This document shows positions 8,784 to 17,608 of a stretch of DNA of 56,293 nucleotides, piece after piece (position 1 is the stretch's first letter; each line of letters opens with the position of its first letter). The position numbers were made by a program, and so were the translations under genes. This DNA is from Massilia sp. Leaf139. Lineage in GTDB: Bacteria > Pseudomonadota > Gammaproteobacteria > Burkholderiales > Burkholderiaceae_D. Location of the stretch: assembly GCF_001424165.1 (NCBI RefSeq), contig NZ_LMOJ01000004.1, positions 1 to 56,293 on the forward strand, given 5' to 3'. The notes under the pieces are model-generated. The model made no database searches. It was given only the letters and a program-made list of their open reading frames with translations, and had not been told where the DNA came from.

Positions 8784-10578
8784 ATTTGATCTCTATCCAA
8801 GGGGAGGCGGGAGCGGTGAAGGTGGCGAGGGGCACGCCGTATTCGCGTGTGCCGTCGGCCATCCGGTTCAGCAGGGGCAGGCCCAGGCGGTCGTAAAAGT
8901 CGGCCACCTGGGCATTCTTGGCGCTCGGGATGTACTGCGCGCGTATTTCGGTGCAGGCGCGCGCGGCGGCGCCGGCGGCGATGTGCGACCAGATGGCGGT
9001 CTCGACGCCACGTCCGATGACGCGGCAGCTCATGAAGAAATTGTCGACGTGGGCGACCGGGCCCGCATAGCGAACGACAACGACGCCGGTCAGGCCGGCA
9101 CTGCCGAAGCGATCGGTGACCACCAGCGAATACACGTCGTGCTGCCCGCCGGCCATCATCTGCTCGACCTCGGCCCCGCTGTAACGGCGCGTGGTCAGGT
9201 TGAACTGATTCGATTTCTGCGACAGCTCGCTGATGCGGGCTACGCTCGCGTACGCGTTGCGGCTCAGTTCCACGGCCAGCTGCAGCGACGCCAGGTATTC
9301 CTCCTGGGTTGCGAACGCGGCATCGAGGGCCGCGGCGCTGGCGCGCTGGCGGTATTGCTCGGTCTTGCCGCGGCTGTCGGCCGCGATGCCGCCGGCCAGG
9401 AACAGCCCGCGAATCTCGCGCACCACGCGCGGGTACTCGGACAAGGTGGCCGGCACCTGCACCGTCTTCACCATCGGCAGCTGCTGGCGCACGGCCTCGC
9501 ATTCGAAGGCGGAATCGTCGAGGAACACGAAGCTGTCCAGACCGAGGTTCAGCTCCTGGGCCAGCGCGCGCAGGTTGGACGGCTTGTCGTCCCAGTTGAT
9601 GCGGCGCGCCACGATCTGCGGCGCACGCAGCACCATGTCGGGGTGGTCGCGCAAGACTTCGTCGACGTCGGCCGGGTTGTTCTTGGTGCACAGGCAGAGC
9701 AGCACGCCGGCGCGTTCCAGCGCCGCAAACTCGTGCTGCATGCGCCAGTAGATATTGCCGGGATAGTCGTGCGGGCCGAGCTTGATGCCGTTCAGCAGAT
9801 CCTCGCCGACCACGCCGCCCCACAGGGTATTGTCGCAGTCCAGCACCAGCACTTTGTAGAAGTGGGCGCCGAAGCCGCGCGCGCTGGCCGCGATCCGGCG
9901 CGCCAACTCGTTCATGTAGACGCCGCTGTAGGGCGCCTTGTTGCGGAAGTAGAAGCGCAGGTCGAAGGCGGCCGCCGGGCCCACTGTGCGCAGGATGTCC
10001 TCGCTGTCGACGATGCGGATATTCGCATGCGCCGCCGCTTCTTCGCGCAGCGCGGCGTTGAAGCGCGCCAGCACCGCGGCCACCGCGTCCTGGCCGTCCG
10101 CGCCGGCCGGGCTGCCGAGGCGGTGGAAAGTCGCCAGCCAGACGCTGTCCATGCCGCGCGCCTTGGCGAAGGCCAGGCGGTAGCGCGCCCGCAGTTCGGC
10201 TTCCCTGGCGTCGAGCGCGTCCGGCGCCATGCCGTCCAGTTGTGCTTCGAAGGCCGGCAACAGCGTGTCGAAGAAGGGCAGCAGCACCATGTGGCGCACG
10301 CCCTGTTCAACGAAGCGTTCGACGTCGCCGATCGGGTCGTCGTAATTGCCGGGCACGATCTCGATGCGGGCGCCGGCCAGCAGGCCGTGCTTGCGCAGGT
10401 AGGTGCCCAGCAAATCGATGGTGGCGGACGACGACAGGCCGATCTTCAGGTGGCGCGCGGACGGCTCCTGCTCCAGCACAGCCATCGCCTTCATCAGTTG
10501 CGGCAGGGTGGTGCCGGCAGCGGCCAGCGTCGCCAGCGCCTCCAATGCCTCGGCGCGCTCAGTCGGCAACGCCGTCAT
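8773..10578 (-). CDS. FkbH-like HAD-IIIC protein
   Basis: A 601-residue protein of the FkbH family. A HAD phosphatase core begins around residue 240. The nucleophile motif D247-x-D249-x-T is in LVLDCDNTLWGG, and LVFLDDSAFE-type residues follow (FVFLDDSAFECEAVR). The last 150 residues are a GNAT-like domain. The start at 10578 overlaps the stop of the MaoC/ketoreductase gene in an ATGA. In characterised polyketide clusters FkbH takes 1,3-bisphosphoglycerate, removes phosphate and puts a glyceryl unit on an ACP. Here it sits between the fatty-acid-like enzymes and an ACP inside a sugar-modification island, so it may supply a glyceryl or other hydroxyacyl starter. The substrate in this context is inferred. 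Confidence 0.82.
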   Translation of the reverse strand: MTALPTERAEALEALATLAAAGTTLPQLMKAMAVLEQEPSARHLKIGLSSSATIDLLGTYLRKHGLLAGARIEIVPGNYDDPIGDVERFVEQGVRHMVLLPFFDTLLPAFEAQLDGMAPDALDAREAELRARYRLAFAKARGMDSVWLATFHRLGSPAGADGQDAVAAVLARFNAALREEAAAHANIRIVDSEDILRTVGPAAAFDLRFYFRNKAPYSGVYMNELARRIAASARGFGAHFYKVLVLDCDNTLWGGVVGEDLLNGIKLGPHDYPGNIYWRMQHEFAALERAGVLLCLCTKNNPADVDEVLRDHPDMVLRAPQIVARRINWDDKPSNLRALAQELNLGLDSFVFLDDSAFECEAVRQQLPMVKTVQVPATLSEYPRVVREIRGLFLAGGIAADSRGKTEQYRQRASAAALDAAFATQEEYLASLQLAVELSRNAYASVARISELSQKSNQFNLTTRRYSGAEVEQMMAGGQHDVYSLVVTDRFGSAGLTGVVVVRYAGPVAHVDNFFMSCRVIGRGVETAIWSHIAAGAAARACTEIRAQYIPSAKNAQVADFYDRLGLPLLNRMADGTREYGVPLATFTAPASPWIEIKYAE

Positions 10579-11768
10579 CGGATCGCCATCCCGCCGTTCA
10601 CGGCCAGCGTATCGCCTGTGACGAAGCCGGCATCGCTTGATACCAGGTAGGCCACGGCCGCGGCCACGTCGGCCGGCTTCGCCAGGCGGCGCAACGGGGT
10701 CTGGCGCGCGATCATCAGCTGCGCCTTTTCCGGAATGTCGCCGATCAGCGTGGTTTCGCACATGCCGGGCGACACGCAGTTGACCGTGATGCCCTGCGGG
10801 CCCAGCTCGGCCGCCATGTACTTGGAAAAGACGGCCAGCGCGCCCTTGGCCATTGCATAGCCGGTCCAGCCGAGCGAAGGCTGTCCATCGAGCACCTGCG
10901 AGGTGATGTTGACGATGCGCCCCCAGCGGCGTTCGCTCATGCCGGGCACCACCGCGCGCGTCATCAGGAAAGCGCCCTTGACCTGCACATCGATCTGCCG
11001 CTGCACGTCGCCCCAGTCGGTATGGCCGAAGGGCTTGGGATTGATGCGCGGCGAGGCATTGTTGACCAGCACGCCGACCGGGCCGAATGCCCGCAGCGCC
11101 GCCTGGTACAAGGCCTGCGCGCCTTCCTCGGTGGCGATGTCGGCCTGCACGGCGAGCGCCCGCGTCTTGCCCTGTTTGTTGATTTCTTCTGCGATGGCGA
11201 CGGCGCGGTCGGCCTGGCTGCGGTAGTTGACCACCACGTGGTAGCCGTCGCTGGCCAGACGCAGGCAGATTGCCTTGCCGATGCCGCCGGCGCCGCCGGT
11301 CACGATGGCCACGCGCGGCCGTTCCTCTTGCTGCTGCGCCGCTTCCGGCACGGCGCTGACCAAGACCTTGACCTTGCCCTGGCCGGACAGCACCAGCTGC
11401 TGGTTCTGGTTGACGATGCGCGTGTCGAGCTCGAGCAGGCGGTCGCGCTCATGCTTCTTCAGCACGGTGGCGCTGATGGTGAGCCGGTCGCCGAGCCGCA
11501 CCGGCAGCAGGAATTCCATGTTCTGCGACACCCACAGCGCGCCGGTGCCCGGCAGCTTGGTGCCGATCACGGTGGAAATGAAGGAGGCGCCCAGCATGCC
11601 GTGCACCACGATGTCCTTGAAGGCCGTGGTTTCGGCGTAGGCACGGTCGACGTGCAGGGGATTGTCGTCGCCTGTCATGTCGACGAACTTGCGCACGTCC
11701 GCCTCGGTGATGTCCTTGACCAGCGTCTGGGTGTCGCCGACCTGGATCGCGTTGAAGTCGCCGAACAT
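10575..11768 (-). CDS. MaoC dehydratase - SDR ketoreductase fusion
   Basis: A 397-residue two-domain protein. Residues 1-145 are a MaoC-like hot-dog hydratase with the catalytic pattern D35-N-P-L-H39 (TGDDNPLHVD) and the HG pair near residue 56. Residues 150-397 are a classical short-chain dehydrogenase with TGGAGGIG at 157-164, NNAS, and the Y-x-x-x-K in GYAMAKGAL. Together they could reduce a 3-oxoacyl-ACP and (de)hydrate the 3-hydroxyacyl-ACP. The start at 11768 was chosen because it follows the KAS III stop directly and begins the conserved MaoC domain. It overlaps the downstream FkbH gene by 4 bases. A free-standing fusion in this order is not the usual arrangement in fatty acid synthesis. 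Confidence 0.85.
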   Translation of the reverse strand: MFGDFNAIQVGDTQTLVKDITEADVRKFVDMTGDDNPLHVDRAYAETTAFKDIVVHGMLGASFISTVIGTKLPGTGALWVSQNMEFLLPVRLGDRLTISATVLKKHERDRLLELDTRIVNQNQQLVLSGQGKVKVLVSAVPEAAQQQEERPRVAIVTGGAGGIGKAICLRLASDGYHVVVNYRSQADRAVAIAEEINKQGKTRALAVQADIATEEGAQALYQAALRAFGPVGVLVNNASPRINPKPFGHTDWGDVQRQIDVQVKGAFLMTRAVVPGMSERRWGRIVNITSQVLDGQPSLGWTGYAMAKGALAVFSKYMAAELGPQGITVNCVSPGMCETTLIGDIPEKAQLMIARQTPLRRLAKPADVAAAVAYLVSSDAGFVTGDTLAVNGGMAIR

Positions 11769-11769
11769 C

Positions 11770-12783
11770 TCAGGCTTCCCGCTTCGGCATGTGCCAGCGC
11801 CATACCGAGGCGCCGAAGTTGAAGCCGGCGCCGACCGCAGCCAGCACCACCAGTTGCCCATCTTTTAAGTGGCCTTGTGCCACCGCCTCGCTGAGCGCGA
11901 TGCCGACCGACGCGGCGCCGGTGTTGCCCACCTCGGCCACGTTGGTGAAGGTCTTTTCCAGGCCATAGCCCATCTTGCGCACCACGTATTCGATCATCTT
12001 CAGGTTCGCCTGATGGAAGATCAGGAAGTCCACTTCCTTCGGATCGACATCGCTCTTCGCGCAGGCGCGCCGGATCACGGTGGGCAGGTGGGTGATCGCC
12101 TGCTTCCAGGTGGCGATGCCGTTCATTTCCATGTAATCGACGGCCGCATCGAAACCGCGCTCGCGCAGCGGGAAGCTGGAGCCGCCGCCGCGCATGCGCA
12201 CCGCCTCGAAATTCGAGCTGTCGGTATGGAAGGCGGACGACTGGATGCCGAGGCCGGGCGCGCAGCGGCTCAGCACGACGGCGCCGGCGCCATCGCTCAT
12301 GTAGATCGCCGAATTGACGTCGCTGCGGTCGATGTAGCGCGAGTTGATCTCGACGCCGATCACCAGCGCGTGGCGCACGCTGGCGTCCACCAGCATGCGG
12401 TCGGAAGCGGTCGTCAGGCCAGTGACGAAGCCGCTGCAGTTGGCCTGCAGGTCGAAGATCTGCGCACCCTGCGCGCCGAGCAGGTTCTGTACCTTGGCCG
12501 ACACCGGCGGGAAGATGTAGTCGCCGGAGAAGGTGCAGACCACGATCAGGTCGATCTCGCCCGCTGGCACCCCGGCCATCTCGAGCGCGCGCCGCGCCGC
12601 CTGCGCCGCGTAGTCGGACGCCGAGTCGCCCGGACGCGCCAGGTAGCGGCGCTTGATGCCGGTCTTTTCGATGATCCAGTCCGGCGTGACCTCGAGGTTC
12701 GCGCACAGCGTCTCGTTGTCCTCGATCAGGTCGGGCAGGTGATGGCCAACGCCGGAGATGGCTACGCCGCTATCGAATTTCAT
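11770..12783 (-). CDS. 3-oxoacyl-ACP synthase III (FabH-like)
   Basis: A 337-residue thiolase-fold condensing enzyme. The KAS III triad is complete: C116 in DLQANCSGFVTG, H257 in FLIFHQANLKMI and N287 in EVGNTGAASVG. Such enzymes join an acyl primer to malonyl-ACP and release CO2. It lies in the middle of the acyl module, overlaps the upstream MBL gene by 14 bases and is one base from the MaoC/ketoreductase gene. Together with that gene it could make a short 3-hydroxyacyl-ACP (3-hydroxybutyryl is a known flagellin-sugar decoration in pseudomonads). The primer used here is not known. This is unlikely to be the housekeeping FabH, since none of the usual plsX/fabD/acpP neighbours are present. 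Confidence 0.87.
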   Translation of the reverse strand: MKFDSGVAISGVGHHLPDLIEDNETLCANLEVTPDWIIEKTGIKRRYLARPGDSASDYAAQAARRALEMAGVPAGEIDLIVVCTFSGDYIFPPVSAKVQNLLGAQGAQIFDLQANCSGFVTGLTTASDRMLVDASVRHALVIGVEINSRYIDRSDVNSAIYMSDGAGAVVLSRCAPGLGIQSSAFHTDSSNFEAVRMRGGGSSFPLRERGFDAAVDYMEMNGIATWKQAITHLPTVIRRACAKSDVDPKEVDFLIFHQANLKMIEYVVRKMGYGLEKTFTNVAEVGNTGAASVGIALSEAVAQGHLKDGQLVVLAAVGAGFNFGASVWRWHMPKREA

Positions 12784-13477
12784 AGTGTTCAGAATGTTGT
12801 TCTTCAGTGGTGTTCAAGCCCAGGAAGGCCAGCAGCGCCTTGTTGTCGCTGCGCACGGCCGCGCCGCTGGCGCTGTCGCCATGGCCCGGAAACACGGTGT
12901 GCCCGGCGCTCAGCAGGGGCCACAGCGCGAGGATACTTTGCTTCAGCTGCGCGCGGTCTTCGCCGGGCAGGTGGGACAGGCCGACGCCGCGGCTGTAGAT
13001 GGTGTCGCCGGTGAACAGTGCCGTGCCCAGCTGGAGCACGCAGGAGCCCGGCGTGTGGCCCGGCGCGCCGTGGAAAGTCAACGCATGTGCGCCGACGGCG
13101 ATCGACAGGCCGGCGCTTGCCGCGGTGATCTGCGCCAGCTTGACGCGCGTCGCCAGCTTGCATGCCATCAGCAGGAAATTCGACGCCTTCAAAATCTTGA
13201 GGTCGGCGCCGTGCAGGTAGACCGGACAGCCGTACTTCTGCTGGAAGTACTCGGCTCCGCCGGCATGGTCGAAATGGCCGTGGGTGCAAAACACCGCATG
13301 CGGCTGCACGCCCAGCTCGCCCATCGCCGCATCGATCGCGGCCGGATCCAGGCCGGCATCGATCAGGATGCAGCCGCCGGGCAGGTCGATCCCGCAGATA
13401 TAGGCATTCGAAGGAAACTCGCCGCTGGTGACGCGCCAGACCGGCCCGCCGCCCCAATGGCCTGCAGCCGCGATCAT
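12770..13477 (-). CDS. Metallo-beta-lactamase-fold hydrolase
   Basis: A 235-residue MBL-fold protein with the zinc motif H66-x-H68-x-D70-H71 in CTHGHFDHAGG, a later APGHTPGS histidine loop and FPGHGDS near the end. There is no signal peptide, so it is cytosolic, like the glyoxalase-II/thioesterase branch of the fold. It overlaps the KAS III gene by 14 bases and is one base from the SDR gene, so it belongs to the same transcript. In an acyl-ACP pathway it could hydrolyse thioesters, either for release or proofreading; this role is inferred from context. Confidence 0.82.
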   Translation of the reverse strand: MIAAAGHWGGGPVWRVTSGEFPSNAYICGIDLPGGCILIDAGLDPAAIDAAMGELGVQPHAVFCTHGHFDHAGGAEYFQQKYGCPVYLHGADLKILKASNFLLMACKLATRVKLAQITAASAGLSIAVGAHALTFHGAPGHTPGSCVLQLGTALFTGDTIYSRGVGLSHLPGEDRAQLKQSILALWPLLSAGHTVFPGHGDSASGAAVRSDNKALLAFLGLNTTEEQHSEHYEIR

Positions 13478-13478
13478 T

Positions 13479-14198
13479 TCAGTTGACCCCGCCGAGGAAG
13501 ACGGTCTGCGCGGTGATGATGGAGCTGCGCTCGGCGGCGAAGAAATCGATCACGTTCAGGATGTCGTCGGGTTGCGAGAAGCGCGGCACCGGCAGGCCGG
13601 CGATGATGGCGTCGATCTTGTCGCGCGGCAGCTGGGACAGCATGTCGCTGTCGATCGCGTTGATGGCGAGCGTATTGCAGGTCACGTTCATCGCCGCGAA
13701 CTCCTTGGCCATCACGTTCGCCAGCGTGCTCAGGCCGGCCTTGCAGGCGGCGTACATCGAGTCGCCCATCGGCTCCAGGCTGGCCGCCATCGAGCCGATG
13801 TTGATGATGCGGCCCCATTTGCGCTTGCGCATCATTTTGGCCGCCTCGCGCGACACCATGAAGGGGCCGAGCAGGTTGACGTTGACCATGGCCTGGGCCG
13901 CTGCCGGCGGCATGATCATCGCGTATTGCGAGGTCAGCACGGCCGCGTTGTTGATCACGATCTGGATCGAGTCGGTCACTTTCTTCACTTCGCCAAAAGC
14001 GCGCACGACGGCATCGGTGTCGCCGACGTCGACCTCGAAGTGGTGGTAGGACGGGTGTTCGATGGCGGCCGCGCCGCGCGCGAAGCCGAGGACGGTGGCG
14101 CCGGCCGCCAGGAAGTGCTCGGCGATGAGCTTGCCGACGCCGCGCCGGCTGCCGGTCACCAGCACCACTTTGCCGGCGTATTCGCTGGGCACGCTCAT
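13479..14198 (-). CDS. Short-chain dehydrogenase/reductase
   Basis: A 239-residue classical SDR. The cofactor motif is VTGSRRGVG at about residues 14-22, NNAAVL follows, and the catalytic S and Y-x-x-x-K are in NIGSMAAS and MYAACKAG. It resembles FabG-type 3-oxoacyl-ACP reductases. Its start overlaps the ACP gene upstream in an ATGA, a common sign of coupled translation. The operon already has a ketoreductase domain in the MaoC fusion, so this second reductase may act on a different acyl intermediate or oxidise rather than reduce. Confidence 0.82.
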   Translation of the reverse strand: MSVPSEYAGKVVLVTGSRRGVGKLIAEHFLAAGATVLGFARGAAAIEHPSYHHFEVDVGDTDAVVRAFGEVKKVTDSIQIVINNAAVLTSQYAMIMPPAAAQAMVNVNLLGPFMVSREAAKMMRKRKWGRIINIGSMAASLEPMGDSMYAACKAGLSTLANVMAKEFAAMNVTCNTLAINAIDSDMLSQLPRDKIDAIIAGLPVPRFSQPDDILNVIDFFAAERSSIITAQTVFLGGVN

Positions 14199-14497
14199 GG
14201 CGCCTCCGCCAGCAGTTCGACGATGTAGTCGGTCAGCGCCTGCACGTCGGTGAACGGCGACACCGCACGGCTCATGGCGCGGTCGTCGGTCAGGCTGATG
14301 GCGCGCCCGATGGCGGACGAGACATCGCCTTCGACGTCGACGATGACGGAGACCAGCGACAAGGAATCGAGCGCGGCGTCGGCGCCGAACAGCGCGGTGG
14401 TCGGGCTCACCTCGAACTTGTCGTCGGGGCCCATCTCATCGTTTACGGTGTCCAGCGCGCGCAGAATGATTTGCAAAATATCGGCTCGATTCAACAT
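14195..14497 (-). CDS. Acyl carrier protein (second of two)
   Basis: A 100-residue carrier protein with the attachment serine S45 in GADAALDSLSLVSVIVD. It is longer and less acidic than the housekeeping AcpP type and more like the stand-alone carriers of secondary pathways. It overlaps the SDR gene by 4 bases. The cluster thus has two carriers: this one beside the SDR, MBL and KAS genes and another next to FkbH and the ligase. Two carriers suggest two acyl building blocks or a condensing step between them. Confidence 0.82.
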   Translation of the reverse strand: MLNRADILQIILRALDTVNDEMGPDDKFEVSPTTALFGADAALDSLSLVSVIVDVEGDVSSAIGRAISLTDDRAMSRAVSPFTDVQALTDYIVELLAEAP

Positions 14498-14527
14498 TCC
14501 TGGCTTTCTTCTAAAGAGGGAGAAAAA

Positions 14528-15118
14528 TTAAGATTGGGCAGCTTGCTGGCGTGCCATCTTGATCAGCACTTCCATGCGCGGCAGGGCCTCGCTGCGGTAT
14601 TCGTCGGCCAGCAGGCCGAGGCAGACGGCATCCTGCCAGGCGCCGTCGATGAAGTAATGCTGGCGCAGCCGGCCTTCCTCTTTCATGCCGAGGTATTTCT
14701 GCCACTTGATCATGCGCCCGTTACCGGAAGCGACCGTGCCGTGCACGCGCACCAGGCCCAGTTCGTCGAAGGCCAACTCGTAGAGCAGCTTCATCGCCTC
14801 GACCGCGGCGGGCATGCCGCGCGCGCCGTCCTCGTCGCCGATCAGGAAGCGGCCGCTTTCCGCATGGCGGTTGACCTTGTCGATACCGACCAGCGCCAGC
14901 ATGCCCAGCGGCCGGCCATCCTTGCGTTCGATGATGAAGTTGCATTCGCCCGCCGGGCGGCCGGCGATCCAGCGCGCCTGGGCGTCCACGTCGGGCGCGC
15001 CGGCATTGAGCAGGCGCGCGCGCTCGGCCTGGCGCCAGGCGAAGGTGAGGGCGGCGTCCTCGATGCGCAGGGGGCGCAGGTCGATGAACTCGCCGATCCG
15101 GCGGCTGCATGCTTGCAT
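14528..15118 (-). CDS. GNAT acyltransferase (PseH/RimJ-like)
   Basis: A 196-residue acyltransferase that begins with the LRPLRIEDA strand typical of RimJ/PseH-type GNATs and contains the R-W-I-x-G-R-P and N-F-I-I-E-R-x-D-G-R-P-L-G-M motifs, ending with the YLGMKEEG-x-L motif of sugar or ribosomal-protein N-acyltransferases. It is the first gene of the leftward acyl module, 30 bases upstream of the second ACP. It is the best candidate in the window for moving the finished acyl group from ACP (or CoA) to the amino group of the sugar made by the aminotransferase. The 15119-15378 spacer upstream presumably holds its promoter; a TATTATA box near 15226 is the only visible hint. Confidence 0.72.
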   Translation of the reverse strand: MQACSRRIGEFIDLRPLRIEDAALTFAWRQAERARLLNAGAPDVDAQARWIAGRPAGECNFIIERKDGRPLGMLALVGIDKVNRHAESGRFLIGDEDGARGMPAAVEAMKLLYELAFDELGLVRVHGTVASGNGRMIKWQKYLGMKEEGRLRQHYFIDGAWQDAVCLGLLADEYRSEALPRMEVLIKMARQQAAQS

Positions 15119-15378
15119 CTTGGTATACAGCCGCGTCCCGCGCGGCGCGGTTTCCGGCCCGCTTTCGGCGTGCTGTCCTGTATCTGTTGATCCGCCGGCC
15201 GTGACCGCTGCGTTATGCCAAAGGCTGTATTATACGAGGCCATCCCCGTTTCAGTTCGCAGAAATAAGCCACATTCACCGGTCTGCTCGACTGATGCCAG
15301 CGCGCAACAAGTTGCGTCGTGGAATCATCTGCCACGCTATAATCGGCTACTCCTTCCCCAACCAAAGTCGCCCTTCCC

Positions 15379-17604
15379 ATGTCCGATTTCGACCGGCCGA
15401 GCCTCACCGAGTGGCACCAGGCGGCGGCGCCTTCCTCACCTGGCCAGGATCCGTCCCGTCTCGACCAACGCGATCCCGACGGCATCACGATCAAGGCCCT
15501 GTACACGGCGGCCGATCTGGAAGGCCTGCCGCATACCGACACCCTGCCGGGCTTCGCGCCCTTCGTGCGCGGCCCGCAGGCCACGATGTATGCGACGCGG
15601 CCATGGACGATCCGGCAATACGCCGGCTTTTCCACGGCCGAGGAATCGAACGCGTTCTACCGCCAGGCGCTGGCCGGCGGCGCCCAGGGCGTGTCGGTGG
15701 CCTTCGACCTGCCCACCCACCGCGGCTACGATTCGGATCATCCGGGCGTGGCGGCCGATGTCGGCAAGGCCGGCGTTGCGGTCGATTCGGTGGAGGACAT
15801 GAAGATCCTGTTCGAGGGCATCCCGCTCGACCGGGTGTCGGTCTCGATGACCATGAATGGCGCCGTACTGCCGGTGCTGGCCGGCTACATCGTGGCGGCC
15901 GAGGAGCAGGGCGTGCCGCAGGCGCAGTTGAGCGGCACGATCCAGAACGACATCCTCAAGGAGTTCATGGTTCGCAACACCTACATCTACCCGCCCGAAC
16001 CGTCGATGCGGGTGGTGGCCGATATCATCGGCTACACCGCGCAGCACATGCCGCGGTTTAATTCGGTGTCGATCTCCGGCTACCACATGCAGGAAGCCGG
16101 CGCGACGCCGGTGCAGGAACTGGCCTTTACCCTGGCCGATGGCATGGAATACGTGCGCACCGCGCTGCGAAGCGGACTGGACGTGGACGATTTCGCCGGC
16201 CGCCTGTCGTTTTTCTTCGGGGTCGGCATGAACTTCTACCAGGAAGTGGCCAAGCTGCGCGCGGCGCGCCTGCTGTGGTGCCGCATCATGCAGTCGTTCG
16301 GCGCCAGGGAGCAGAAGTCGCTGATGCTGCGCACCCACTGCCAGACCTCGGGCTCGTCGCTGACCGTACAGGATCCGCACAACAACGTGGTGCGCACCAC
16401 GATCGAAGCGATGGCCGCCGTCTTCGGCGGCACCCAGTCGCTGCACACCAATTCGCTGGACGAGGCGGTTGCCCTGCCGAGCGAATCGGCCGCGCGCATC
16501 GCCCGCAACACCCAGCTGATCCTGCAGGAAGAGACCGGACTGACCCAGGTGATCGATCCCTGGGCCGGTTCCTACATGATGGAGAAGCTGACCCAGGACA
16601 TGGCCGACGCGGCCTGGGCCCTGATCGAGGAAGTCGAGGCGATGGGCGGCATGACCGAGGCGGTCGGCAATGGCTGGGCCAAGCGCCGTATCGAGACCGT
16701 GGCCGCGGCCAAGCAGGCCCGCATCGACAGCGGCAAGGACGTGATCGTCGGCGTCAACAAGTACCGCAGCGCGCAGCAGCAGCGGGTGGAGGCGCGCGAC
16801 ATCGACAACGGCGCGGTGCGTGCAGCCCAGCTGGCGCGCCTGGCCGCGCTGCGCGCCGCGCGCGACCAGGGGGCCGTGGACGCGGCGCTGGGAGCCTTGA
16901 CCGCCGCTGCCCGCGACGGCGGCGCCAACCTGCTGGCGCTGGCGGTGCATGCGACCCGTGTGCGCGCCACCGTCGGCGAGATTTCCGATGCCCTGGAGCT
17001 GGCATGGGGGCGGCACCGCGCCAGTAACGAAGGCGTGACCGGCGTGTACGGCAGCGGACTGGGCGAGGACGCCGAGTGGGCGCGCCTGCGCGGCGACACC
17101 CAGCGTTTCGCCGAGGAGCAGGGGCGCCGTCCGCGCCTCATGGTGGCCAAGCTGGGCCAGGACGGCCATGATCGCGGCGCGCGTGTGGTGGCCTCCGCGT
17201 TTGCCGACCTCGGCTTCGACGTCGACCTCGGCCCGCTGTTCCAGACGCCCGATGAGGCGGCGCGCCAGGCGATCGAGAACGGCGTGGACGCGATCGGCGT
17301 CTCCACGCTGGCAGGCGGCCACAAGACCCTGGTGCCGGCCCTGACGGCGGCGCTGCGCGCCGGTGGCGCCGGTGACATCGTCGTGTTCGTGGGCGGGGTG
17401 GTGCCGAGCCGGGATCACGATTTCCTGTACAAGGCCGGCGTCGAGACCATCTTCGGCCCCGGGACGCCGATTCCGCAGTGCGCGGCCGAGGTGCTGGGGT
17501 GCATCGCAGCGCTTGCCCGCCGGCGCATGAAAAGCGCCGCCGTGCCAATGGATGCGAATGCGGCTGCGGATGCGGCCAGGTTGCCGGAGCTGTTCGGCGG
17601 CTAG
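15379..17604 (+). CDS. scpA: Methylmalonyl-CoA mutase
   Basis: A 741-residue adenosylcobalamin enzyme that interconverts (R)-methylmalonyl-CoA and succinyl-CoA. The N-terminal TIM barrel carries the substrate region [18 protein letters not shown] and the [21 protein letters not shown] segment; the ARNTQ and WAGSYM motifs come later. The C-terminal cobalamin domain (about residues 575-705) has the D-x-H-x-x-G motif in [13 protein letters not shown] and the later GG loop in [10 protein letters not shown]. Length fits the single-chain catalytic subunit. The gene starts at the ATG at 15379; a TATAAT at 15338 is a possible -10 but lacks a well-spaced -35. It converges with a VOC gene 4 bases away that may be its epimerase. 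No ArgK/MeaB chaperone is seen nearby. Confidence 0.95.
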   Translation: MSDFDRPSLTEWHQAAAPSSPGQDPSRLDQRDPDGITIKALYTAADLEGLPHTDTLPGFAPFVRGPQATMYATRPWTIRQYAGFSTAEESNAFYRQALAGGAQGVSVAFDLPTHRGYDSDHPGVAADVGKAGVAVDSVEDMKILFEGIPLDRVSVSMTMNGAVLPVLAGYIVAAEEQGVPQAQLSGTIQNDILKEFMVRNTYIYPPEPSMRVVADIIGYTAQHMPRFNSVSISGYHMQEAGATPVQELAFTLADGMEYVRTALRSGLDVDDFAGRLSFFFGVGMNFYQEVAKLRAARLLWCRIMQSFGAREQKSLMLRTHCQTSGSSLTVQDPHNNVVRTTIEAMAAVFGGTQSLHTNSLDEAVALPSESAARIARNTQLILQEETGLTQVIDPWAGSYMMEKLTQDMADAAWALIEEVEAMGGMTEAVGNGWAKRRIETVAAAKQARIDSGKDVIVGVNKYRSAQQQRVEARDIDNGAVRAAQLARLAALRAARDQGAVDAALGALTAAARDGGANLLALAVHATRVRATVGEISDALELAWGRHRASNEGVTGVYGSGLGEDAEWARLRGDTQRFAEEQGRRPRLMVAKLGQDGHDRGARVVASAFADLGFDVDLGPLFQTPDEAARQAIENGVDAIGVSTLAGGHKTLVPALTAALRAGGAGDIVVFVGGVVPSRDHDFLYKAGVETIFGPGTPIPQCAAEVLGCIAALARRRMKSAAVPMDANAAADAARLPELFGG

Positions 17605-17608
17605 TCGG

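Noticed and set aside
15436..17418. 660-codon minus-strand open frame
   Set aside because: Antisense of methylmalonyl-CoA mutase, whose domains and motifs are complete.
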